From contig CAVXCA010000042.1 in the NCBI GenBank assembly GCA_963759955.1, forward strand, positions 62,001-126,000: 64,000 nucleotides of DNA. The letters are read 5' to 3'. Under the pieces are notes generated by a model. It had not been told where the DNA came from. It ran no database searches and was given only the letters and a program-made list of their open reading frames with translations. Source of the stretch: Roseiarcus sp963759955. Lineage in GTDB: Bacteria; Pseudomonadota; Alphaproteobacteria; Rhizobiales; Beijerinckiaceae. A program made the position numbers and the translations under genes. Shown here piece after piece: positions 54,693 through 63,632 of the stretch (within the stretch, counting starts at the first letter, position 1; each line of letters begins with the position of its first letter).

Positions 54693-56192
54693 TTGCTCCC
54701 CAAGCCGCTCCCCCAGCTCAGCCCCAACAGCTACGCCTATGAAACGCGGCCGATGGTCAAGCCGACGGGCTTTCGCGAGTACGACGCGCGCTGGCTCTAC
54801 CAGAAGGAGATCAACCTGATGGGCGTCCAGGCGCTGGGCATGGGCCTCGGCGCGCTGCTCGACGAATTGGGGGTGACGAAGGAAATCGTCGTCGGCCACG
54901 ATTTCCGCTCCTATTCGGGCGCGATCAAATACGCGCTGATCTCGGGCCTGACCGCCGCGGGCGTCAGGGTGCGCGACATCGGCCTCGCGATCACGCCGAT
55001 GGCCTATTTCGCTCAGTTCGCGCTCGACGTTCCCGCCGTCGCGATGGTCACCGCTTCGCACAACGACAACGGCTGGACCGGCGTCAAGATGGGCGCGGCG
55101 CGGCCGGTGACCTTCGGACCGGAGGAAATGAGCCGCCTCAGCGAAATCGTCCTCGGCGGCCAGTTCCGCTCTTGCGAGGGCGGCGCTTACGAATTCGTCG
55201 CCGACTTTCCCGCCCGCTACATCGCCGACCTCACCGCGCGCCCGAAGTTGCGGCGCAAGCTCAAGGTCGTCGCCGCCTGCGGCAACGGCACCGCGGGCGC
55301 CTTCGCGCCGCAACTGCTGAGTGCGCTGGGCTGCGAAGTCGTTCCGCTCGACTGCGATCTCGACTTCACCTTCCCGCGCTACAATCCCAACCCCGAGGAC
55401 TTGCACATGCTGCATGCGATGGCGGCGGCGGTGAAGGAGAGCGGCGCGGACCTCGCGCTCGGCTTCGACGGCGACGGCGACCGCTGCGGCGTCGTCGACA
55501 ACGAGGGCGCCGAGATCTTCGCCGACAAGATCGGGGTGATGCTCGCGCGCGATCTCTCCAAGCTCCACCCGAACGCGACCTTCGTCGTCGACGTGAAGTC
55601 GACCGGGCTGTTCGCCAGCGATCCCGAACTGATCGCCCGCGGCGCCAAGGCCGACTACTGGAAGACCGGCCATTCCCACATCAAACGGCGCGTGCGCGAC
55701 CTCGGCGCGCTCGCCGGCTTCGAGAAGTCGGGGCACTTCTTCTTCAACGCGCCGGTCGGGCGCGGCTACGACGACGGCTTCGTCACCGCGATCGCCGCGC
55801 TCGACATGCTCGACCGCAACCCCGGCAAGTCGCTGGCCGATCTCTACCGCGAGCTGCCCAAGACCTGGGGCTCGCCGACCATGTCGCCGCATTGCGCGGA
55901 CGAGGCGAAGTACCAAGTCGCCGAGCGCGTCGTCGCGCGGTTTCGCGCGATGCAGGCCGCGGGCGCGCTTCTGACCGGCCAGCCGATTCGCGACCTCGTC
56001 ACGGTCAACGGCGTGCGTGTCACGGTCGAGGACGGAACCTGGGGCCTGGTGCGCGCCTCCTCCAACAAGCCCGAACTGGTGGTCGTCGTCGAGAGCCCGG
56101 TTTCGGAAGCGCGGATGCGCGAAATGTTCCACGCCGTCGACGCCGTGCTTCGCGAGAACCCGGAAGTCGGCGCCTACAACCAGACGATCTGA
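54693..56192 (+). CDS. Phosphomannomutase/phosphoglucomutase
   Basis: A 499-residue alpha-D-phosphohexomutase that interconverts hexose 6- and 1-phosphates for nucleotide-sugar and polysaccharide synthesis. The phosphoserine loop is TASHNDNGWTG with S122, the metal loop is GFDGDGDRCGV, the sugar-specificity loop is FEKSGHFFFN, and the C-terminal phosphate-binding loop is VRASSNKPELVVVVES. I chose TTG 54693 with GAGG seven bases upstream; the in-frame ATG at 54609 lies inside a repeat and gives a repeat-derived extension. The mug gene follows after 7 bp in the same direction. Confidence 0.93.
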   Translation: MLPKPLPQLSPNSYAYETRPMVKPTGFREYDARWLYQKEINLMGVQALGMGLGALLDELGVTKEIVVGHDFRSYSGAIKYALISGLTAAGVRVRDIGLAITPMAYFAQFALDVPAVAMVTASHNDNGWTGVKMGAARPVTFGPEEMSRLSEIVLGGQFRSCEGGAYEFVADFPARYIADLTARPKLRRKLKVVAACGNGTAGAFAPQLLSALGCEVVPLDCDLDFTFPRYNPNPEDLHMLHAMAAAVKESGADLALGFDGDGDRCGVVDNEGAEIFADKIGVMLARDLSKLHPNATFVVDVKSTGLFASDPELIARGAKADYWKTGHSHIKRRVRDLGALAGFEKSGHFFFNAPVGRGYDDGFVTAIAALDMLDRNPGKSLADLYRELPKTWGSPTMSPHCADEAKYQVAERVVARFRAMQAAGALLTGQPIRDLVTVNGVRVTVEDGTWGLVRASSNKPELVVVVESPVSEARMREMFHAVDAVLRENPEVGAYNQTI

Positions 56193-56199
56193 GGCGCGC

Positions 56200-56709
56200 A
56201 TGGCCGAGACGCCGATCCTGCCCGACGTGCTGGCGCCCGGCCTCAAGCTCGTCTTCTGCGGCACCGCGGCGGGAACCGTCTCGGCGGCGCGCCGCTGCTA
56301 TTACGCCCATCCCCAGAACAAGTTCTGGCGCACGCTCTACGCGGTCGGCCTGACGCCGCGGCTGCTCCATTTCTCGGAGTTCGCGCTGCTGCCGAACTTC
56401 GGCGTCGGCCTCACCGACATCGCCAAGACCGTCAGCGGCATGGACAAGCAACTGCCCGCGGACGCGCTCGGCCGCGCGGCCTGCGACGCGATGGCGGCAA
56501 AGATCGCGCGCGCCCAGCCGCGCTTTCTCGCCTTCACCAGCCTGAACGCGGGCCGCCGCTTCCTCAACGGCGACGCGCAACTCGGCGAGCAGAAGCAGAC
56601 GATCGGCGCGACCCGCCTCTGGCTGCTGCCCTCGCCCTCCCCGGCGGCGAGCTGGAACTGGGACGAGAAATGGTGGCGCGCGCTCGCCGAGGCCGCGCGG
56701 GGCGCCTGA
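56200..56709 (+). CDS. mug: Mismatch-specific uracil/thymine DNA glycosylase (Mug)
   Basis: A 169-residue Mug-family DNA glycosylase that removes uracil and related bases from G:U mispairs and starts base-excision repair. The family segments are LKLVFCGTAAGTVSAARRCYYAHPQNKFWRTLYAVGLTP, with the catalytic-site Asn in place, GVGLTDIAKTVSGMDKQLP, and the C-terminal LWLLPSPSPAAS, which contributes to strand insertion. It starts at ATG 56200, seven bases after the phosphohexomutase, probably in one transcript. Confidence 0.92.
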   Translation: MAETPILPDVLAPGLKLVFCGTAAGTVSAARRCYYAHPQNKFWRTLYAVGLTPRLLHFSEFALLPNFGVGLTDIAKTVSGMDKQLPADALGRAACDAMAAKIARAQPRFLAFTSLNAGRRFLNGDAQLGEQKQTIGATRLWLLPSPSPAASWNWDEKWWRALAEAARGA

Positions 56710-56765
56710 GGCCGACGGCCGAAGGCGTCGATCGTCCGCCCGAGCCGAAACGCCGCCTCGGCGGC

Positions 56766-56892
56766 CAAATTTTTCCAAGGATTTCCAAGCTTTTCCAAAG
56801 AACTTCCAAACCTCTCCAAACTTTTCCAAAGAAATTCCAAGCAAATTCCTTGGCGGTTTCCAATGAAATCAAGAGGTTGCAAGCAAATTCGC
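56766..56892. repeat. TTTTCCAA-repeat element, copy 2
   Basis: About nine imperfect TTTTCCAA-type units (56766-56852) ending in TTCCTTGG, then TTTCCAATGAAATCAAGAGG and AAATTCG. The composition, the TTCCTTGG ending and the ATGAAATCAA tail match copy 1 at 36284-36416, and both lie downstream of rightward genes. Confidence 0.75.
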
Positions 56893-57520
56893 CATTTCGA
56901 GCGAAAGTGCAGAAATCAAGGCTAAACTGCGGCGACAATGTGCAAATCCGGATTCGTTCCGCCGCGCCGCGCCCGGGCTCGCGACGAAGGCCGCGACCAA
57001 TCCGCCCAAAGCCATCTCGCCCTCGCATTGCCCGCGCCCGCCGCGGGCGCGCCCGCAACGACGGCCCTCGCCGGCGTTTGATTTCAGGCTACCGCTGCTT
57101 CCGGTGTTCAGGAAGAAAATGTCGCGGCGGGCCGGTGGGCGGCGCGCGCTGTCGGCGCGATCGCGGGTCGCGCTGTCCCTGAACACGCGTCAGTCATGTG
57201 TCCGGTCTCAACAGAAGCGGAGCGGCCGAGTGGTCAAAATCAAACGCTTGGCGCCCTTTTCGGAAGGCCGCTGTGGATTGCGGTCGTTCGGCGGCGAACT
57301 TTTCGGACTAAAATCCAGCCAACGTTCATCCGGCGAATGTCGGTTCACCCAAGTGGGTGTCTCGGTCGACTCGCCGGTCGACGACTTCCAAGCGGTAAGT
57401 GTTTGCGCGCATTCGATTTCAGGTGCGTCAAATCGAATGCACGCAAAAATCACTTCGGACATGGAGGCGAGGACGCCTTCGGCGGCGCCCACGCGCTGGG
57501 CGGCGCCGAAGGCAAACGCC
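56893..57520. other. Long non-coding stretch between mug and the GCG_CRPN gene
   Basis: No protein gene with recognisable character; all frames are Arg/Ala/Ser-rich. A short segment near 57222-57245 (GAGCGGCCGAGTGGTCAAAA) resembles part of a tRNA arm but has no acceptor partner. Otherwise I see nothing in it. Confidence 0.35.
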
Positions 57521-57739
57521 TCATCGATAGCAAATCATCTCCCCATTGGGAGCGCGAACGGCTGGATGGCCAGTGTGTCGCAGGCACCAGGCTTGGTTTT
57601 GACCGCCCCAAACGCATTGGCCCGCCCAATTGCGATGGAAGTTCGGACCGCAGCCGCCCAACGCGAACGCAGGCGCAGCCGACGATAGGACGGTGGAAAC
57701 AATCACAACTCCGAGTAGCGCAGCCGAAAGCTTTTTCAT
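57521..57739 (-). CDS. Small secreted GCG_CRPN-type protein
   Basis: Seventy-two residues. ATG 57739 has GGAGG six bases upstream. The signal peptide (MKKLSAALLGVVIVSTVLSSAAPAFA) is followed by LGGCGPNFHRNWAGQCVWGGQN, which matches the GCG_CRPN-type prefix of small alphaproteobacterial proteins (GGCG, HRN, a second Cys). Two more Cys follow (WCLRHTG and MICYR), so two disulfides are likely. The usual CRPN tail is not present. The role is unknown. It is isolated, with long non-coding flanks on both sides. Confidence 0.82.
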   Translation of the reverse strand: MKKLSAALLGVVIVSTVLSSAAPAFALGGCGPNFHRNWAGQCVWGGQNQAWCLRHTGHPAVRAPNGEMICYR

Positions 57740-58624
57740 CGAATCCTCCAGTTGACACGCGATTATCGAGCCGAACCTCGGCAAGTGACGCTCAGCATGT
57801 CTTTCCTCTCGCTGAACAGGGTTGCTCAGCGGTTCAATCTTACGGTCTGGCAACCCGAACCGGGCCTGAACCCCGCCTCCGTCGGCGGACCCGCGCCCCG
57901 CCCCCGCACGGCCGCCGCGACGCGCCGAGCTAATGCGCGTTAAGGCGATGAGGCGTGGAGCAGGTCGTGGTCCAAACCAAACGCTTGTCACCCGACTCGG
58001 ATCGTCGCAATAGGGGTCGAGGGCGCTCATGGACGGCCGACTGCGGACTTCCGCTTCGGGTCGAGGCTGTACGAAAACTCAGGCGAAGACTGTGTTTGTT
58101 CGCCACCCGGACTCGTAATGAATCTGGGACGTTCGTGGAACAAAACAGTTTTCACACAGCCTCGGTCGAGAGCTGTCGTGACGCTACGCAGGAGCGAACG
58201 ACCGCTTCGACATTTCCATTGCCCAAAGCTGCCCTTCCCCTCCCTTCACAAATTCCGACATTGCGACCGACAATCTCGACGTCCCGCATGGGTCGAACCC
58301 CGGGCGGTCGGCGCGGGAACTAAGCGTCGGATTTTGACCACTAGGGATCATAGAACGGCGCCCTTCGCCCCCCTGGATTTCTTCGTCGCTTCGCTCCTCG
58401 CAACGACGACTCCATGCGAACGCAACGCGCTTCCTAGCCGCCGCTCCCCGCCGCCCGGCCACCACATCTTGGCGCCGCTACGCAATTTCCCGACCGCCGT
58501 CGCCCGCTCCCCCCTGCGACACTTCGTCGCTAATCAACCCCGCAAAATCGCTGCGTAAACGCCTCGACTCCCAAGCCACTGTCACGTTAAGGCTTTTTTC
58601 AGACTTTTCCGTGGGGGAATTGCG
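57740..58624. other. Long gap without a recognisable gene
   Basis: This 885-bp stretch holds the promoter of the GCG_CRPN gene and the dispersed repeat at 58370-58413. Frames on both strands give unlike-protein compositions. I see no RNA gene I can name. Confidence 0.35.
58370..58413. repeat. Dispersed 'CCTGGAT...TTCGTCGCTTCGCTCCTCGCAA' repeat
   Basis: CCCTGGATTTCTTCGTCGCTTCG then CTCCTCGCAACGACGACTCC. On the complement this is a variant of the CGTCATTGCGAG...GCGAAGCAATCCAGG repeat found in intergenic DNA of many bacteria, here with several substitutions (AACGACG for AATGACG). Confidence 0.6.
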
Positions 58625-59011
58625 TTGGCGCGTCGGCGGGTCCGGTCGATCCTACCGATCTTCCTGATCGCCTTGATGGTGCAGATCTTTGCGCCGATCG
58701 GGGCGATCTGGGCGATGACGCAAGCGGCCGACCCGCTGGCGGCGGCGGCGATCTGCGCCCACATCGACAATTCGTCCGCGCCGACGTCCGATCCCGCCGC
58801 GCCCGCTTCTTCCCATCACGACTGCTGCCCGCTGTGCCAATTCGCCCATTCGGGCGTAGCGCCGCTGGCGCCCCCGCCGGCCCCGGCCGCCAGGCCCGCC
58901 GAGCGGCATGCGCCGATCGCGTGGAGCGTCGTCTGCGCCCCCGCGCGCGACAGCGCCCCGAGGCTTCGCATCGACAGGCCCGCGCCCCTCCGTCCTTCGC
59001 CTGATCCCTAA
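58625..59011 (+). CDS. DUF2946-type small membrane protein
   Basis: A 128-residue protein starting at TTG 58625, eight bases after GGGGG. The N-terminal helix RSILPIFLIALMVQIFAPIGAIWAM is followed by a His/Cys-rich segment, SSHHDCCPLCQFAHSGVAPL, the hallmark of DUF2946 proteins and a plausible copper site. A Pro/Ala/Arg-rich tail follows. DUF2946 genes are often found beside TonB-dependent copper receptors, which matches the PepSY and TonB-receptor genes downstream. The function in copper handling is inference. Confidence 0.78.
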   Translation: MARRRVRSILPIFLIALMVQIFAPIGAIWAMTQAADPLAAAAICAHIDNSSAPTSDPAAPASSHHDCCPLCQFAHSGVAPLAPPPAPAARPAERHAPIAWSVVCAPARDSAPRLRIDRPAPLRPSPDP

Positions 59012-59257
59012 AAGCCGGCGGCTCGAGCCGCCCGGATTCGTTCGCGCCGACAGCCCGCGCGGCCGATTGCCGGGCGCAGTCAGCCCGGATCACGCGAAAA
59101 CGCCCGAATTCCCTTCCTGAACCCGAGCTTTCAGCGGCGACCCGCCGAAAGCGACGAAGTCCGCGATCGATCGGCGCCGAGCCGCTTCGACGGGGCCGCC
59201 TTGGTTCATGGGGGACGATTCGGGGCGAGCCGAAATCTCGAAACAAGAGAGCACCCC

Positions 59258-61078
59258 ATGGCCTTCTCAGGCTCTTTTCTTCGCCGCGGCGCCCGCCCGG
59301 CGCCCGTGTCCGGCACGGCGTTGGACGCCGCATACGACGCGGCAGCGATCGACGGCGAGATTTCGGCTCTCCCCGCGCGCGGCGCGGCGAAGAGCGGAGT
59401 CTCGGCGCTCTATCGCTGGTCGTTCTTCATCCACAAATGGATCGGCCTGTTCGCCGCGCTGTGGCTCGCGGTTCTCGGCCTGACCGGCTTCTTCCTCGAT
59501 CACGACTCGTGGCGCTGGCAAAACCAGACCCTGACGCCGTCATGGCTGACGACGCCCGCGCTCGAACAAAGCGCGAAGCTCGGCCTCGTCCGCCTGTTGC
59601 AGATCGATCCCGGCGATCGCTCGCATGAAGTCGCCGGGGGCCCGCGCGGCCTGTGGGTCTCGCGCGACGCGGGCGAAACGTGGCAGGCGGCGGCGTTCGC
59701 GAACGGCGATCGTCCCCAGATTCTCGCCATCGAGCCCGACGGCGCGCTCGGCTGGAAGCGATTGTGGTTCGCCGCCGACGACGGCGTCTATCTCTCCGAA
59801 GACGGCGGCGCCAGCGCGCGTCAGGCGGCGCTGCGCGGGGAAACCGTGACTTCGCTCGCGGTCGGCGCCGCGCCGGACGAGATGATCGCGGTCGTCGATC
59901 ATTCGCGGGTCTTCCGCTTCAAGACCGACGATCCGGCGACGGCGACGCCGATCGAACTGGCGCCGCCGGGCCCCGAGGCGCGTCCCGCCGACATCACGCT
60001 CAATCGTTTCATGCGCGAGCTCCATTTCGGCAAGGGCGTCGTCGATCCCTTCTCGTCGGTTCTGATGAGCGACGTCGGCGGCGTCGCCATGGTCGTGCTG
60101 CCGATCACCGGCGTGCTGTTCTGGGCGCTGCCGAAATGGTGGCGGCGTCAGGCCAGGCGCAAGGAGCGGCCGAGAACGTCCAAGGTGGCCAAGAAGGCGA
60201 CGGTGTTGTGGTTGTTCCGCGTGCACAGCGTCACGCTCGGCGTCGTTTCCGTGTTGATGATCGTCTACTTGTCGGTGAGCGGCGTTCTGGTCGGCCACGC
60301 CCGGGAACTGGGCAACTGGATGCGCGGCATTCGCATGCCCCAGGCCTTCCTCACGCCGATCTTCGCGATCCATTCCTGGGATGACTGGATCGACTCGATC
60401 GTCGCCTATCCGGGCAAGCCGGACGCCCTCACCATCGGCAACCGCATCGGGCTGTTCACCAGCCTCGACGGCGGCAAGACTTGGGCTCTCGAAAAAGGCG
60501 CCGACGGCAAGCCGCTGCAAAACGCCGGGCGGCTGCGCAGGCTCGACGACAAGGTCCTGGTCCCCAACGGCATGGCCGGTCCCTCGCTGATCCGCGACGC
60601 CGATCTCAGCTTCCACCAGATCGACGTCGGCGATCAATACTCGATGATGGCGATGGCGATGGTGGGGGAGCATCGTCACGGACGCCCGCAGAACGGCGAA
60701 GGCGGCGCCGGCGGCGCCATGGCCGGAATGGATCGTTCCAAGCCGATGGACCACGCCCATCACATGGGTGGCATGGGCGACATGGACTCGATGGCCAACA
60801 TGTACATGCCCACCGACGTCACGCGCCTGAGCGACAAGTTCGCCTGGAAGACCACCGACAAGCTGCTCGTCACCGACGCGGATGGCGGGATAGTCGACAA
60901 GTTCGTCGTCAAGGCGCCGAACGAGCCGGGCGTTCCGTTGTTCACCTGGTTCCTGCGCGCCCACATGGGCACGATCTTCTGGTCGCAATGGAAATGGGTG
61001 AACGACGTCTTCTCGGTCGCCGCCGTGTTGTTGTCGTTCACCGGCCTCGTCCGCTGGTGGCGCAAGAAATGGGCGTGA
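59258..61078 (+). CDS. PepSY-TM protein with Asp-box repeats and a Met/His-rich segment
   Basis: A 606-residue inner-membrane protein of the PepSY-associated TM group. The first TM helix (FFIHKWIGLFAALWLAVLGLTGFFLDHDSWRW) keeps the typical His and HKWIG. Between helices are three Asp-box (S-x-D-x-G-x-T-W) motifs: LWVSRDAGETWQ, VYLSEDGGASAR and LFTSLDGGKTWAL, indicating beta-propeller blades. Further TM helices are at VVLPITGVLFWALPKWW, VTLGVVSVLMIVYLSVSGVLVGHA and WVNDVFSVAAVLLSFTGLVRWW. A loop near 485-525 is unusually rich in Met and His (MDHAHHMGGMGDMDSMANMYM), like copper-binding segments. ATG 59258 is preferred over upstream codons. It lies between DUF2946 and the TonB-dependent receptor. 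Confidence 0.85.
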   Translation: MAFSGSFLRRGARPAPVSGTALDAAYDAAAIDGEISALPARGAAKSGVSALYRWSFFIHKWIGLFAALWLAVLGLTGFFLDHDSWRWQNQTLTPSWLTTPALEQSAKLGLVRLLQIDPGDRSHEVAGGPRGLWVSRDAGETWQAAAFANGDRPQILAIEPDGALGWKRLWFAADDGVYLSEDGGASARQAALRGETVTSLAVGAAPDEMIAVVDHSRVFRFKTDDPATATPIELAPPGPEARPADITLNRFMRELHFGKGVVDPFSSVLMSDVGGVAMVVLPITGVLFWALPKWWRRQARRKERPRTSKVAKKATVLWLFRVHSVTLGVVSVLMIVYLSVSGVLVGHARELGNWMRGIRMPQAFLTPIFAIHSWDDWIDSIVAYPGKPDALTIGNRIGLFTSLDGGKTWALEKGADGKPLQNAGRLRRLDDKVLVPNGMAGPSLIRDADLSFHQIDVGDQYSMMAMAMVGEHRHGRPQNGEGGAGGAMAGMDRSKPMDHAHHMGGMGDMDSMANMYMPTDVTRLSDKFAWKTTDKLLVTDADGGIVDKFVVKAPNEPGVPLFTWFLRAHMGTIFWSQWKWVNDVFSVAAVLLSFTGLVRWWRKKWA

Positions 61079-61210
61079 GCCCCGCTCGGCTCGTCCGTTG
61101 GTCCTGACCGAGCGAACCCCCTTCTTCTCCTAACCGATTGAACGCAGCCGATCCGGCCGCCTCATTCTTCCCGGGCCGCGCGCCCGCAAACGAAAAAGCA
61201 GAGAGTGACC

Positions 61211-63517
61211 ATGTTCCGTTCGAATTTGTTAAACAGCGCCTCCGCCGGCGTCGTCGCCCTTGTCCTCGCCTCCTCCTCGGCGCTGGCGCAACAGGCGTTG
61301 CCGGACGTCGACGTCGTGACCCAAGCGCCCGCCGCCGCGACGCCCGGCGCCACGCCCGCGCCCGGCGTCCCGCCCGCCTATCGCGAACCCACGGGGCAAA
61401 CCGTGACGACGGTCGACATGAGCAATCTCAGCGCCTCGCCGCTGTTCACGGTCGGCGACGTGCTCGATTACACCCCCGGCGTCACCGTCACGCAGGGCAA
61501 CGGGCCGCGCGACATGGAGATTTCGATTCGCGGCTCCAACGCCAGCTATCCCTACGGCATCCGCAACATCGTCTTGCTCGAGGACGGCTTTCCCGTGACC
61601 ACCGCCGACGGCGGCAATTCGCGCACCGACATCACCGACCCGAACGCCTATGGCGCGATCGACGTGATGCGCGGCCCGTCCTCGGCGATGTTCGGCAATT
61701 ACGCCATCGGCGGCGCCATCGATTTTCGCATGCGGACCGGCGCCGAAATCGACGGCGCCGAAATCGGTTCACAAGTCGGCAGCTTCGGCTACCTCAACAA
61801 CTACGTGATCGCGGGCAAGAAAGTCGGCGATTTCGACCTGTCGCTGTTCGCCTCCGACGTGCGCGGCGACGGTTTCGACTATCACACCGCTTACGTCATG
61901 CCGTTGGTGAATTTCCTCGGCACGTGGTCGCCGACCGCGACCGATCGCTTCACCGTGAAGGTCGTTCACAATGACGTCGACACCGAGATGGCCAATCGCC
62001 TGACGCAAGCCGAATTCTACACCAACCCCTATCAAAAGGGCTGCGTGACGACGACATCGGCGCCCGGTTGCGCCGTGGTCGGCGGCTCGCCAATTCCGAC
62101 CGGTCCCCTCCCCAGCTTGGCCGCCGGGCCGCAAAGCAGCGATATGTTGGGAATGCACCGCGACGACACCCGCGACATCGTCGGCCTGCGCTACGAGCAC
62201 GACTTCGACGCCTTCACCACTTGGCGCACGCAACTCGTCGTCGACGACACCTACAATCGTCAGCCGACCGTCCCCAACGAGCAGACGGTCGGGCCGACCG
62301 ACGGATTGAACTTCGACACGGGCCTCGCCAGTCATCTGCCGATTTTCGGCTTGGCCGCGACGCATTATCTCGATTTTTTCTACGACAACGTTCACGCGAA
62401 CACGATTTCCTATTTTGACGTCCCCAATGCCTACGGCAACGGCGCGTTGGGCCCGGCGACGTCTAGTTTGGTCGGCTTCCAGTCCGACACCGGCGTCAAG
62501 GAGCGCGAGGAAATTGCGCTGACCAACCATCTGACCGCCGTCGTCGGCTTCTCCACGACTTTGACGGACTTAAACGGCTCCAACACAACTTTGGCTGGCA
62601 TAACCTCCACAAGTCACGGCAAAATCGCGGCCGAGAACGTCCTCGTCACCGCCTCGCGCAAAATGTGGGACACGGCGCCGGAAGTGAGCTTGATCTATCG
62701 CTTCAATCCCGATTGGCAGGCGCGCGTGCGCTACGACACCGGCTTCGGCACGCCGTATTTCGGGCAGCTTTTCACAGTCGCGTCGGGCACCGGCGACAAC
62801 ACCAACCTCAAGACGCAAACCGACCAGGGAATCGACGCCGGCTTGGATTGGACGCCAGCAGGCACGAAGTTTTCGGCCCACGCCACGGCCTTCAACGAAT
62901 GGTTCCACGACGAGCAACTGCCGCAGGTCGAAGGCACTGGAGTCACCTACTACGTCAATGCGCCAGAATCGATCCATCGCGGCCTGGAGACCTCGGCCGA
63001 ATATCAGCCTTTCGACGGGTGGCGCCTCACCGGCATGTATACGCTCGACGACCAGTACTTCACCAAATTCATGGATATGATCTATCCCGCCACGGGAACC
63101 GGCGCTGGCCAGCTGGTCAATCGCGCCGGCAACAAAATCCCCGACGTGCCGTTGAACCAACTCGCCGCCCGCCTCGGCTACGATCAGCCCTATGGCGCGT
63201 TTAAGGGCCTCGGCGCATATGTCGAATATGTCTATCGCGGCGCCTACACCATGGACAACGCCAATCTCACCAACGCGCCCGCCGCGGGTCTCGTCAATGT
63301 GAACATGCATTATACCCGCGACTTTACCAACTCGCCGATCAAGTCGGTGAGCTTGTTCTTCAGCGTGAACAACGTCTTCGACAAGGTCTACATCGCTTCG
63401 CAAGCGGGGGCGATCACCGACATGCAAGGAAGCACGGCGCAGAGCCTCCTCAACTCCGGCACGATCGACGCCGGCGCGCCGCGCACATTCCTCGGCGGCG
63501 TCAAGGTCAGTTTCTGA
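61211..63517 (+). CDS. TonB-dependent outer-membrane receptor
   Basis: A 768-residue TonB-dependent receptor. A signal peptide (ASAGVVALVLASSSALA) precedes a plug domain with VGDVLDYTPGVTVTQ, MEISIRGSNASYPYGIRNIVLLEDGFPVT and GAIDVMRGPSSAMFGNYAIGGAIDFRMRTG. The rest is a 22-strand-type barrel ending in FLGGVKVSF with the terminal Phe. The plug is FecA-like. The ligand is unknown; neighbours (DUF2946, a Met/His-rich PepSY protein) favour copper or a metal chelate. ATG 61211 has AGAGAG upstream; an in-frame GTG lies six bases earlier. It is followed after 115 bp by the ExbB gene. Confidence 0.93.
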   Translation: MFRSNLLNSASAGVVALVLASSSALAQQALPDVDVVTQAPAAATPGATPAPGVPPAYREPTGQTVTTVDMSNLSASPLFTVGDVLDYTPGVTVTQGNGPRDMEISIRGSNASYPYGIRNIVLLEDGFPVTTADGGNSRTDITDPNAYGAIDVMRGPSSAMFGNYAIGGAIDFRMRTGAEIDGAEIGSQVGSFGYLNNYVIAGKKVGDFDLSLFASDVRGDGFDYHTAYVMPLVNFLGTWSPTATDRFTVKVVHNDVDTEMANRLTQAEFYTNPYQKGCVTTTSAPGCAVVGGSPIPTGPLPSLAAGPQSSDMLGMHRDDTRDIVGLRYEHDFDAFTTWRTQLVVDDTYNRQPTVPNEQTVGPTDGLNFDTGLASHLPIFGLAATHYLDFFYDNVHANTISYFDVPNAYGNGALGPATSSLVGFQSDTGVKEREEIALTNHLTAVVGFSTTLTDLNGSNTTLAGITSTSHGKIAAENVLVTASRKMWDTAPEVSLIYRFNPDWQARVRYDTGFGTPYFGQLFTVASGTGDNTNLKTQTDQGIDAGLDWTPAGTKFSAHATAFNEWFHDEQLPQVEGTGVTYYVNAPESIHRGLETSAEYQPFDGWRLTGMYTLDDQYFTKFMDMIYPATGTGAGQLVNRAGNKIPDVPLNQLAARLGYDQPYGAFKGLGAYVEYVYRGAYTMDNANLTNAPAAGLVNVNMHYTRDFTNSPIKSVSLFFSVNNVFDKVYIASQAGAITDMQGSTAQSLLNSGTIDAGAPRTFLGGVKVSF

Positions 63518-63632
63518 GCCGCTTGCGACGCGGCGGGGGGCATTCTCTCCCCCGCCGCGACGCCTGCCCTTTCAAACCCGCCACCCCTTGGCGTAAGCAA
63601 TTCAGCGAAACCGAATTCGAGAAGGAACCGAG

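Noticed and set aside
57222..57245. Possible Ser/Leu tRNA
   Set aside because: Only a D-arm-like GCCGAGTGGTC string is present; I could not find a matching acceptor stem, anticodon arm or TTC arm.
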